This document shows positions 1 to 5,097 of a stretch of 8,517 nt of DNA, piece after piece. The first letter of the stretch is position 1. Each line of letters opens with the position of its first letter. A model generated the notes under the pieces. The model was not told the DNA's origin. It searched no databases and saw only the letters and a program-made list of their open reading frames with translations. This stretch comes from UBA3210 sp002363635. Its GTDB lineage: Bacteria; Bacillota_I; Bacilli_A; RFN20; CAG-449. The position numbers and the translations under genes were made by a program. The stretch lies in NCBI GenBank assembly GCA_946641515.1, contig CAMPBT010000024.1, positions 1 through 8,517 of the forward strand, in the 5' to 3' direction.

Positions 1-348
1 GAATTAAACGCTCTTTCCGGCATTCAAGGTAATATACAAGAACAAATAAATAACAAACAAACTACTATAACTGATAGAACATTTAATGTTGCAACAACCG
101 ATTGGATAGCAAACACGGACACAAGTACAAATACAGATTACCCATATATTGTAGTAATCACAAGCTCTGTATATTCAGCTAATAGCGAACCTATATGGCA
201 AATGGGCGGTGTAGGTGATCTCCCAACAAGCACAGAAATAGCAGAAATGGGAAAAGTTGCAGAAGCTATATTTGACACAAGTGGTATTACTTTATATGCA
301 ACTGCACAACCAAGCGTTGCGCTCGTTCTAAGTGTAAAGGGGGAATAG
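1..348 (+). CDS. Phage tail fibre / baseplate protein, 3' end only
   Basis: The reading frame is open from the first base and ends at TAG 346-348, giving the last 115 residues of a longer protein; the start lies outside the window. The visible part begins with a Gln/Asn-rich, probably coiled-coil stretch (SGIQGNIQEQINNKQTTI). It continues with a beta-rich C-terminal domain holding the pattern DYPYIVVITSSVY and, near the end, ITLYATAQPSVALVLSVKG. That layout (helical stalk, then a small beta domain ending in a hydrophobic strand) is common at the C-terminus of tail fibres and upper baseplate proteins of Gram-positive phages. The family is inferred from pattern and context, not from a specific motif. 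The last codons carry the AAAGGGGG ribosome binding site of the next gene, two bases downstream, so the two are almost certainly co-transcribed and translationally coupled. Confidence 0.7.
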   Translation, partial: ELNALSGIQGNIQEQINNKQTTITDRTFNVATTDWIANTDTSTNTDYPYIVVITSSVYSANSEPIWQMGGVGDLPTSTEIAEMGKVAEAIFDTSGITLYATAQPSVALVLSVKGE

Positions 349-350
349 AT

Positions 351-1307
351 ATGGCAAGAGGTTTTAAAATGGGTGGTTCAAGCGGTTCAAGCGGAGCTAA
401 GGTTTATGTTGATGATGTTAAGACGAACGCTAAAGAGATAAAACTCACATCGACAACGAAAGTAGTAACTCCCCCATACAATTTTATCCAAGGGGGAATT
501 GTATACTATAACGGTGAAATCCACATCCTCGGGGGTGGTAATAGCTCTAGTGACGATACTACTCTAAAACATCTTAAATGGGATGGTTCAAATTGGATTG
601 AAGTATCTACTTTACCATACAATTTTTATTATGGTTCAGCTGTAGTTTATAATGGTGCAATACATATTTTAGGTGGTCAAGATAATGTAAGAAAACATTA
701 TAAATGGGATGGCTCATCTTGGACTAGTGTTTCTACTTTACCATATGATTTTTATGGTGGAGCAGCTGTAGTTTATAATAGTGCAATACATATTTTAGGT
801 AGTATGGTTAGTGGTTATAAAACCAAACATTATGTGTTGAATGGCTCATCATGGGATTCGTCGGTTAGTTATAGCGGCACTGACAGTTGTGCTCACAATT
901 GTGCCTATGTAATGGGTGGGAAAATTCATATTTTATATAGAAATATAGGTACAGACCAAAATAAATCAGTTGAGCAAACATGGGATGGAACTAGTAGTTC
1001 ATGGAGCCATCTCACAACAGATGCACCTATAAGAACAGAAAGTGGTGTTGCTAGAATCGCAGTAGCAAATTCATACGTTTATATGATGAATGCTCGTCAA
1101 TATGATAAAGGTGTTTACCGAAGCTCGGGCAATGGTACATGGACGAGTTTAAGTACCACTTATTCCCCTGAATCGGGTCCAGGTGCAGGGTTTATTTATG
1201 TAAAAGGTCAATTTTATTACATCAGAACAGTATTTACACAAGGCTCGTCCCCTACTGCTATGACAGATGTTACAAAGCCTTGGTATGAAGTTGAATCTAT
1301 AACATAA
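351..1307 (+). CDS. Kelch-repeat phage tail / receptor-binding protein
   Basis: This 318-residue protein has at least four kelch-like blades with the repeated core YNGxIHILGG: YYNGEIHILGG, VYNGAIHILGG, VYNSAIHILGS and MGGKIHILYR. Each is followed by the blade element WDGSxWxxVSTLPY. Such repeats fold into a beta-propeller. The N-terminus (MARGFKMGGSSGSSGAKVYVDD) is Gly/Ser-rich and could be a flexible linker to the tail; no signal peptide is visible. ATG at 351 follows AAAGGGGG with a normal gap and sits two bases after the upstream tail gene. Position and fold suggest a host-recognition adhesin at the tail tip. Two blades are nearly duplicated at DNA level (575-677 and 701-803), whereas the first blade (about 462-540) is GC-richer and diverged. 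This implies recent blade duplication or mosaic exchange. The binding target cannot be told from sequence. A bacterial kelch protein is less likely given the upstream gene. Confidence 0.75.
   Translation: MARGFKMGGSSGSSGAKVYVDDVKTNAKEIKLTSTTKVVTPPYNFIQGGIVYYNGEIHILGGGNSSSDDTTLKHLKWDGSNWIEVSTLPYNFYYGSAVVYNGAIHILGGQDNVRKHYKWDGSSWTSVSTLPYDFYGGAAVVYNSAIHILGSMVSGYKTKHYVLNGSSWDSSVSYSGTDSCAHNCAYVMGGKIHILYRNIGTDQNKSVEQTWDGTSSSWSHLTTDAPIRTESGVARIAVANSYVYMMNARQYDKGVYRSSGNGTWTSLSTTYSPESGPGAGFIYVKGQFYYIRTVFTQGSSPTAMTDVTKPWYEVESIT
575..803 (+). repeat. Tandem 103-bp kelch-blade DNA repeat (two units)
   Basis: Units 575-677 and 701-803 are both 103 bp and in frame, each running from TAAATGGGATGG to the end of the GGT/AGT codon after ATTTTAGG. 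I count about 16 differences between them by eye. A 23-bp non-repeated linker separates them. The flanking blades are similar only at protein level, so this pair looks like a fairly recent duplication within the tail gene. Confidence 0.75.
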
Positions 1308-1369
1308 AAACCTATTTACAAAAAAGGAGCTTGCTTATATTTTCAGCAACGGACAAGTAATATTTTTTA

Positions 1370-1407
1370 AAAGGGTAACTTAACACTTGTTAAGCTACCC
1401 TTTTTTT
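1370..1407 (+). terminator. Intrinsic terminator of the tail gene cluster
   Basis: AAAGGGTAACTTAAC (1370-1384) pairs with GTTAAGCTACCCTTT (1389-1403), with one mismatch and a 4-nt loop. A run of seven T follows on the + strand. The left side carries A-runs, so it may also stop leftward transcripts leaving the integrase region. It lies about 60 bases after the kelch gene and closes the rightward late operon. Confidence 0.9.
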
Positions 1408-1455
1408 GATTAATGGAAAAAAGAAAAAAGAACTGCTTAAAAGCAAGTTTGCAAA

Positions 1456-1473
1456 TTAGTAGTTTCTTTCTTG
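1456..1473 (+). repeat. Inverted repeat flanking int, left copy
   Basis: TTAGTAGTTTCTTTCTTG is the exact reverse complement of 2849-2866. With a one-base gap the match continues over about four to five more bases (GCAAA here against TTTAC there). The two copies bracket the whole integrase gene, so an integrase arm-type binding site is one possible role. Confidence 0.65.
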
Positions 1474-1595
1474 CTGTGGTTTACCCACTTTGTACCCAGT
1501 GTAAATGATACAAGATAACATGAAATAACACAAAATGCTAAACCGGAAATGCTCTTAAATCCGCAGTTCTTCTTCCTACCTGCGTTCCGTTAACA

Positions 1596-1646
1596 CAGGA
1601 ATTTTGATATGTAGTAAATGTGTCTTAAACTTTACCAAAATTCCTG
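1596..1646. repeat. 14-bp inverted repeat in the candidate attP region
   Basis: CAGGAATTTTGATA (1596-1609) and TACCAAAATTCCTG (1633-1646) are reverse complements with one mismatch and a 23-bp spacer. Outside the arms the sequences GTTAACA and GCTAAC are also similar in inverted orientation. No T-tract follows either arm, so a terminator is unlikely. Paired recombinase or Xis binding sites, or a structured RNA end, are possible. Confidence 0.55.
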
Positions 1647-1699
1647 CTAACGAGCTTATTTCCTAGCTTTTTGTTTATTCATTTTTTAAATTACCATCT

Positions 1700-2827
1700 T
1701 TATACCATCTGATCTATAAGTTTAAATGCTTCCATAATAGAATCATCTGTTGTATGACAATATAAGTCCATGGTCATGCTTATTTTAGCGTGACCTAATA
1801 TTTTTTGCAATGTCTTTGGTTTTACCCCTACTTCAATTGCTCTTGTTGCAAATGTATGTCTTAAAGTATGAAAAGAAAAATAATCATAATCTTGATATTC
1901 CTCTCTAATATGAGTAATTAAACATTTCAAATTTGACCTAACTGTTCCTGGATTAAGTGGTTCTCCTTTTTTTGTTGTAAATACAAAATCATAATTCCTT
2001 TTTCGGTTTAAAAATATTTCATACACTTCATTACTCATAGGAATTGTTCTATAGCCAGTTGCAGTCTTTGGCTTATGCAATTCCTTTTTCTTAACATGGG
2101 ATTCCGTCTTAAACACCGGTTTTAAATATACTAATGTATTTGCCACCAATATTTTTTTATTTATCATATCTACATTCTCCCATAATAGTCCAAGTACTTC
2201 TCCTATTCTCATACCTGTATCTAATGCTAAGATATAAATATCTTTGTATGTTTTTGTACTTTTATATTTATCTGTTTCTAGATAATTTCTAAAGATTTTT
2301 TCTTCTTTAACTGTAAGTACTTTTCTTTCTTTTTTATCCTTTTTTTCAATATCTGTTTTTAAACCTGGAACATAATTCTTCTTAACAACATCCGATTGTA
2401 CTGCCTTATTAAACATATCATTTAACACTCTTTTTGCAGTACGTCTAGCATTATCATTTTTTAATGTGTTTAAAGCTTGTTGTAAAATAATTAAATTGAA
2501 TGTAGACATTTTTCTCCAACCGATTAATGGCTTTAATTTCAAGTATGAATATGTGTACATTTCAATTGTTGTATTTCTACAATCTTGCTTGTACGTTTCC
2601 ATCCATATATCAAACCATTCATCTAATGTCATGGTACTATCTGCTACATTCAACATTTTATTATCTTCATATTTTGCTTTGATTAATTTGTCATTCACTT
2701 CACTATATGTATCGGCATACAATGAAATGGTCTTGCCAAAACGATTAACATATCTAGCTTCATATTTACCATCTTTTCTTTGTCTTATCCCTTTGCCAAG
2801 CTCTTTACCTTTTAATGATTTACCCAT
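1700..2827 (-). CDS. int: Tyrosine recombinase (Tn916/phage-type integrase)
   Basis: This 375-residue integrase catalyses site-specific insertion and excision of the element. Its N-terminal segment (residues 11-45, KGIRQRKDGKYEARYV) is an AP2-like arm-binding domain as in Tn916 Int. A SAM-like core-binding domain follows (about 65-155), then the catalytic domain (about 170-375). The full catalytic set is visible: R207 in TGMRIGE, K254 in KPKTATGYR, H320 and R323 in HTLRHTFATR, H346 in LGHAKIS, and nucleophile Y356 in MDLYCH. The length is normal and it appears intact. ATG 2827 follows a perfect AAGGAGG six bases upstream. It lies downstream of xis in the same orientation, with a 115-bp gap that holds one inverted-repeat copy. 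The gene is strongly AT-rich, more so than the restriction operon to the right. Because phage tail genes adjoin it, a temperate phage integrase is likelier than one from a conjugative transposon. Confidence 0.95.
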   Translation of the reverse strand: MGKSLKGKELGKGIRQRKDGKYEARYVNRFGKTISLYADTYSEVNDKLIKAKYEDNKMLNVADSTMTLDEWFDIWMETYKQDCRNTTIEMYTYSYLKLKPLIGWRKMSTFNLIILQQALNTLKNDNARRTAKRVLNDMFNKAVQSDVVKKNYVPGLKTDIEKKDKKERKVLTVKEEKIFRNYLETDKYKSTKTYKDIYILALDTGMRIGEVLGLLWENVDMINKKILVANTLVYLKPVFKTESHVKKKELHKPKTATGYRTIPMSNEVYEIFLNRKRNYDFVFTTKKGEPLNPGTVRSNLKCLITHIREEYQDYDYFSFHTLRHTFATRAIEVGVKPKTLQKILGHAKISMTMDLYCHTTDDSIMEAFKLIDQMV

Positions 2828-2909
2828 TCGTTTCCTCCTTCAATATATCAAGAAAGAAACTACTAAATTTACTCTGAAAATTATATATCTCATCATTACT
2901 AAATTCAAT
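2820..2909 (-). CDS. Possible 29-residue leader peptide overlapping the int start
   Basis: Between xis and int a frame runs from ATT at 2909 to TAA at 2820-2822, overlapping the int start codon. The peptide begins I/M-EFSNDEIYNF and ends FFLDILKEETNG. It is amphipathic and plausible, and GGAAGAGAGG lies just upstream. There is no ATG, GTG or TTG start, so it would need the rare ATT codon. Its DNA includes the 18-bp inverted repeat. If real, it would couple int translation to upstream ribosomes. I cannot exclude that the frame is open by chance. Confidence 0.2.
   Translation of the reverse strand: MEFSNDEIYNFQSKFSSFFLDILKEETNG
2849..2866 (-). repeat. Inverted repeat flanking int, right copy
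   Basis: CAAGAAAGAAACTACTAA is the exact reverse complement of 1456-1473. It ends about 20 bases upstream of the int start codon, just 5' of the int ribosome binding site, so a protein bound here could also affect int expression. Confidence 0.65.
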
Positions 2910-2942
2910 AGTCCTCTCTTCCTATAAAGAAGACACGAATTA

Positions 2943-3125
2943 CTACATTATTTTATTTTTTAACCATTTATCTACAGATTCTTTATGAGCAAATATTTTT
3001 TTGCCAATTCTTACTGTAAAATGATTAGCAGGATCTCTTAGTAAATTTCTTGCTGTAGATTCTCCTATATTGAGGTACTCAGCTAATTCTGATGTAGTAA
3101 GCAACGCTTTATCCTTTTTTTCCAT
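2943..3125 (-). CDS. xis: Excisionase-type helix-turn-helix protein
   Basis: This 60-residue basic protein has the layout of Tn916-type Xis and the HTH_17/excisionase family. A winged helix-turn-helix starts at LLTTSELAEYLNIGESTARNLLRD (residues 9-32), followed by the wing VRIGKKIFAHKESVDKWL (38-55). Such proteins bend DNA at the attachment region and steer the neighbouring integrase toward excision. ATG 3125 follows AAAAAAGGAG with a seven-base gap. It is encoded directly upstream of int on the same strand, the usual order. A 13-bp inverted repeat (3150-3222) lies between it and the upstream gene and may regulate this pair. The length and intact fold argue against decay. The functional call is by family resemblance and position. 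Confidence 0.85.
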   Translation of the reverse strand: MEKKDKALLTTSELAEYLNIGESTARNLLRDPANHFTVRIGKKIFAHKESVDKWLKNKIM

Positions 3126-3149
3126 TTATAATCTCCTTTTTTATTTAAA

Positions 3150-3222
3150 CGAACAATTTAGACATTACATTGGCTTAGCATGTTTTTATAAAATCAAAAG
3201 GAAGTTTCATCTAAATTGTTCG
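3150..3222. repeat. 13-bp inverted repeat upstream of xis
   Basis: CGAACAATTTAGA (3150-3162) is the exact reverse complement of 3210-3222, with a 47-bp spacer. The right arm covers the last codons of the ThyX-fold gene and the left arm lies just before the xis ribosome binding site. Two oppositely oriented regulator or Xis sites, or a long-range mRNA stem separating xis-int from the upstream genes, are possible. The spacer is too long for an ordinary intrinsic terminator. Confidence 0.55.
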
Positions 3223-3866
3223 CTATTAATGAGTTGTTCAGCATATGGCAAGTTACAAGCCCATCTAATAAAGTCGCGCCATTCTACTAACTTATGTCCT
3301 GTTCTTTGTTTGATTATTGTTAGAATATTCTCATAATTCATAGTTACTGTTCTTGTTTGTAGCCAAGATTCAGGCAACCATCTTATAAGCTCTTTCCAAT
3401 ATTTCTTGTCTTTAGTTACTATATATTTTTTCCTAAGTGTTTCTAATCCGTTTATCAATTCAATGCTAAACTCTTCAACTGTATTTTCTTTATAACAACT
3501 GCTCATATCTAATTCTTTACAATAATCATTAGTTTCAAAATTATTTATTGTAATTGGTTCAGATGCTATCTTGTGCATTGTTGATGTTGAATTAGCTGTT
3601 GTTCCAACCTTATAAGTGTCAAATTCTTTCCACCAATACAAAGGTGCTGTTATATCAACTGAAACGAAAATTTGTCTCATAAATTTTCTGTGTTCAGGGC
3701 CAGCCTTAATTAAAGTTGTAGCAAGTTTTAAATCATCAGCTCCAATTTGAAACATACCTGTCTGCGTATCTATCCCACTATCTGACTTACTCCAACTGTT
3801 TAATGGATTGCGCATTCCCCTTAATGCACTCTCAATTCCCCATACTTCTGTATAATTAAATTTCAT
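3207..3866 (-). CDS. Degenerate ThyX-fold phage protein
   Basis: This 219-residue protein is close in length to FAD-dependent thymidylate synthases (ThyX) and can be aligned with them in order. VDITAPLYWWKEFDTYKVG (71-88) matches the ThyX strand-helix VxAPIFVxRQWFRHR. TTANSTSTMH (89-98) matches the S-x-N-x-x-S part of its signature. LPESWLQTRTVTMNYENIL and HKLVEWRDF match the C-terminal LPxxxxTxxxxTxNxRxLxxF and H-x-x-x-W regions. The catalytic RHR triad is replaced by non-equivalent residues around TYK, so thymidylate synthase activity is doubtful. Similar phage proteins are usually annotated as hypothetical. It may have kept nucleotide or flavin binding, or taken a new role. ATG 3866 overlaps the upstream stop codon (ATGA) and has GAGGTGG before it, so it is translationally coupled. 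The fold call is an inference from patterns. Confidence 0.6.
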   Translation of the reverse strand: MKFNYTEVWGIESALRGMRNPLNSWSKSDSGIDTQTGMFQIGADDLKLATTLIKAGPEHRKFMRQIFVSVDITAPLYWWKEFDTYKVGTTANSTSTMHKIASEPITINNFETNDYCKELDMSSCYKENTVEEFSIELINGLETLRKKYIVTKDKKYWKELIRWLPESWLQTRTVTMNYENILTIIKQRTGHKLVEWRDFIRWACNLPYAEQLINSEQFR

Positions 3867-3979
3867 AATACCACCTCTTTTACATGGCCATCATTAATAA
3901 CTACATAGCCACCTAGATATTCATAAATTTCTATACAGTCTTGAACATCAATTAAATCTAAATCGTATGCTCGCTCCAT
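3863..3979 (-). CDS. 38-residue acidic protein of unknown function
   Basis: ATG 3979 to TGA 3863-3865 encodes a 38-residue protein that begins MERAYDLDLIDVQDC and ends GGYVVINDGHVKEVVL. The start has CGAGGT seven bases upstream, and the stop overlaps the ATG of the ThyX-fold gene (ATGA). This pair of signals is the main reason to believe it. I recognise no family. The content is an acidic helix (residues 7-20) followed by a short beta-like stretch VVINDGHVKEVV, so it could be a small partner of the ThyX-fold protein encoded next. No membrane segment is visible. The gap from the preceding gene is only four bases, placing it inside the same operon. Confidence 0.7.
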   Translation of the reverse strand: MERAYDLDLIDVQDCIEIYEYLGGYVVINDGHVKEVVL

Positions 3980-3983
3980 ATTT

Positions 3984-4142
3984 TTACCTCGTATTCATGT
4001 ATTTCTTTTTTAGTTCTTCCTTTAAAAACTTGTTTTCTTGTTTTAATTCGTCATATCTAGAAAGAAAATCCAAGCAACAAAAAAGATAACCAGCTAGAAT
4101 ACCTACAATAAAAAGAATCATACCTCCAATAAAATGAATCAT
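3984..4142 (-). CDS. 52-residue single-span membrane protein with coiled coil
   Basis: ATG 4142 to TAA 3984-3986 encodes 52 residues. Residues 2-25 (from IHFIGGMILFIV to the Cys pair) form one hydrophobic span. Residues 30-49 (SRYDELKQENKFLKEELKKK) are a charged, leucine-spaced coiled coil expected in the cytoplasm. AAGGGGG six bases upstream decides this start; the internal ATG eight codons in has GGAGGT too close to it. This shape is typical of small phage-encoded membrane proteins, including superinfection or holin-like accessory proteins and small partners of secreted proteins. None can be assigned. It begins 11 bases after the stop of the secreted 3D-domain gene, so the two may work together at the envelope. 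Confidence 0.75.
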   Translation of the reverse strand: MIHFIGGMILFIVGILAGYLFCCLDFLSRYDELKQENKFLKEELKKKYMNTR

Positions 4143-4153
4143 CTTTTTCCCCC

Positions 4154-4681
4154 TTACCAAGCAACGGCAACATCTAATATATTACCTATAATCGCACTAC
4201 CTGTATCGCACACAATTGCTTTGCCTACTGATGTTTCCAGTATTGTTCCTTTTGGATATAATGATAAATCCGCAGCTACAATAACATAATCTCCGAACAT
4301 TTTTACTCCGTCAGCTCTAACCCAATATTCATAATCAAACCCTAAGTATGACATATTGGTTACTACTCTAGTCATATCAAGATTATAATACGTTTCCTTA
4401 AATCCATTATAATAAAAAACTCCATTGGATTTGTTAAGCGTAGACTCTGAACTTAAAACTATATCCTCGTCAGGTTCTATATCAATTTCTGAAATTTCTG
4501 GTGCAATTATATCATATTCCGTTGGCTCTACCTCTGATAATCTAGTATCGTAACTTGGAAAATCCATAACTACTGCATTGTTTGTTTCTTCCCCCTTTGG
4601 GGAGGGACACATTGTTGATGCTACAAGCATAGTGCTTGTAAGACAACATAAACAAACAACAACTTTCCCCTTGTTCTTCAT
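4154..4681 (-). CDS. Secreted 3D-domain protein (cell-wall hydrolase-like)
   Basis: This 175-residue protein has a hydrophobic signal segment at residues 7-24 behind a basic start (MKNKGK). An acidic, probably disordered linker covers about 30-85, and a C-terminal 3D domain lies at about 120-175. The three aspartates that name the domain are visible: D138 in VAADLSLYPKGT, D159 in VCDTGSA and D170 in ILDVAVAW. This double-psi beta-barrel is related to MltA-type lytic transglycosylases and occurs in YocH/RpfB-type wall proteins, so a peptidoglycan-remodelling role outside the membrane is plausible. No lipobox precedes C25. It is the first gene of the leftward operon that ends in xis-int. ATG 4681 has only a distant AGAGAGGG, about 15 bases away, so initiation may be weak or regulated. 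It could be a lysogenic-conversion or superinfection factor. It lacks a recognisable wall-binding domain, so it is not an obvious endolysin. Confidence 0.75.
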   Translation of the reverse strand: MKNKGKVVVCLCCLTSTMLVASTMCPSPKGEETNNAVVMDFPSYDTRLSEVEPTEYDIIAPEISEIDIEPDEDIVLSSESTLNKSNGVFYYNGFKETYYNLDMTRVVTNMSYLGFDYEYWVRADGVKMFGDYVIVAADLSLYPKGTILETSVGKAIVCDTGSAIIGNILDVAVAW

Positions 4682-4738
4682 AAATAATATGTTCTATCCC
4701 TCTCTATGTACTTATGTAACAAAATTGTAGCTATGTAC

Positions 4739-4767
4739 ATTATAATCTATTGTTTTATATTAATCAA
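4739..4767 (-). promoter_or_regulatory. Sigma-A promoter of the 3D-xis-int operon
   Basis: On the minus strand TTGATT (4762-4767) and a perfect TATAAT (4739-4744) are 17 bp apart, with an expected start near 4732. The roughly 50-base leader holds GTACATAG twice (on the + strand CTATGTAC at 4704-4711 and 4731-4738). These direct repeats over and after the start site could be operator half-sites for a repressor not encoded in this window. Confidence 0.85.
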
Positions 4768-4817
4768 ATTATTTTTATGTTGTTAAGATTTAACTAGATA
4801 AAAATTATTTATTTCTA

Positions 4818-4846
4818 TTGAATATTATGGTAAGTATTGTTATAAT
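4818..4846 (+). promoter_or_regulatory. Sigma-A promoter of the first intergenic small RNA
   Basis: TTGAAT (4818-4823), a 17-bp spacer and TATAAT (4841-4846) make a near-consensus promoter firing rightward. It is divergent from the 3D-operon promoter about 50 bp away. A perfect 12-bp palindrome TATATGCATATA (4849-4860) lies over the expected start near 4853 and could be an operator. Confidence 0.85.
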
Positions 4847-4852
4847 AATATA

Positions 4853-4949
4853 TGCATATACTTTCATTGCTAAATAGCATACAGCCTAGTGTTATTTGGT
4901 AATGTAACACATCCAAAAAGAAGTAGTAATTATTGCTACTTCTTTTTTT
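4853..4949 (+). ncRNA. Unidentified ~95-nt small RNA
   Basis: This unit is defined by a strong promoter upstream and a strong terminator at 4917-4949. Between them are a small hairpin GCTA-AA-TAGC near 4870 and a hairpin GTGTTA (4889-4894) / TAACAC (4905-4910). No credible gene fits; an ATG at 4853 would give a 16-residue peptide with no room for a ribosome binding site. I recognise no RNA family. Its 3' half shares TAGTGT, ATTTGGTAA and CCAAAAA, in that order, with the Cas12a-repeat RNA 250 bases away. The two may therefore be related or respond to the same partner. The start is predicted, not observed. Confidence 0.6.
4917..4949 (+). terminator. Terminator of the first small RNA
   Basis: AAAGAAGTAGTAA pairs with TTGCTACTTCTTT across a 3-nt TTA loop, with one T-G wobble pair, followed by a run of T to 4949. 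The minus strand also ends in a T-run, so it may be bidirectional. Confidence 0.9.
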
Positions 4950-4950
4950 A

Positions 4951-4975
4951 ACTTATGGAACTCGGTTCCATAAGT
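4951..4975. promoter_or_regulatory. Perfect 11-bp inverted repeat, operator-like
   Basis: ACTTATGGAAC (4951-4961) and GTTCCATAAGT (4965-4975) are exact reverse complements around a 3-bp centre TCG. No T-tract adjoins the stem on either strand, so a binding site for a dimeric regulator is likelier than a terminator. It lies between two terminators. Confidence 0.55.
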
Positions 4976-4978
4976 AAC

Positions 4979-5007
4979 AAAAAAAGAGCCTTGAAAGACT
5001 CTTTTTT
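4979..5007 (+). terminator. Second intrinsic terminator-like hairpin
   Basis: AAAAAAGAG (4980-4988) pairs with CTCTTTTTT (4999-5007). The inner CTTGAAAG is partly paired, and A/T runs on both sides make it usable in both directions. Only about 30 bases separate it from the previous terminator, so it either backs that one up or insulates the Cas12a-repeat RNA from upstream transcription. Confidence 0.75.
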
Positions 5008-5064
5008 CGGGTTTTTATGCAAAATAATAATAATGAAAAATAAATATTATATATTAATTATATC

Positions 5065-5081
5065 ATTAAATGCGATTTAAT
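5065..5081. promoter_or_regulatory. Palindrome upstream of the Cas12a-repeat RNA promoter
   Basis: ATTAAAT-GCG-ATTTAAT is a perfect 7-bp inverted repeat ending 16 bp before the -35 box at 5098. A regulator bound here could control the RNA. The DNA is AT-rich, so chance is possible. Confidence 0.35.
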
Positions 5082-5097
5082 CAAGTAAAAATATTTC

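Larger units (their letters stand above)
1408..1699. other. Gene-free region, candidate attachment (attP) region
   Basis: These roughly 290 bases lie between the tail-cluster terminator and the integrase stop codon. I see no convincing ORF, tRNA or gene fragment. The region holds one arm of an 18-bp inverted repeat whose partner lies just upstream of the integrase start, and a 14-bp inverted repeat at 1596-1646. The gapped palindrome TTTACCCACT...AGTGTAAA lies near 1480-1506. A short direct repeat TACCATCT occurs at 1693-1700 and 1702-1709, beside and across the integrase stop codon. A repeat-rich non-coding stretch at the end of int is the usual place for a phage attP with arm and core sites. 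The crossover core cannot be fixed without the other att junction. Confidence 0.4.

Noticed and set aside
1323..1384. Ribosome-binding-site-like AAAAAAGGAG followed by a short frame (FSNGQVIFFKRVT) after the kelch gene
   Set aside because: It has no standard start codon, is only about 14 codons long and runs into the terminator stem. It could be a remnant but cannot be supported.
1439..1451. Partial match of the solitary-repeat spacer (AAAAGCAA-TTTG)
   Set aside because: There is an internal mismatch, no match at guide position 1 and no TTTN PAM, so it is not a credible Cas12a target.
2466..2927. 153-codon plus-strand frame opposite the integrase
   Set aside because: It is antisense to a gene with a complete catalytic motif set and has low-complexity hydrophobic content. 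The same applies to the other frames lying opposite or inside the integrase, ThyX-fold, S and RM genes.
3044..3060. Sequence resembling a second Cas12a repeat (ATTTCTTGCTGTAGAT) inside xis
   Set aside because: The TCTAC half of the handle stem is missing and the sequence encodes conserved helix-turn-helix residues, so it is coincidental.
4853..4903. 16-codon ATG frame in the first small RNA
   Set aside because: The ATG lies at the predicted transcript start, leaving no room for a ribosome binding site.
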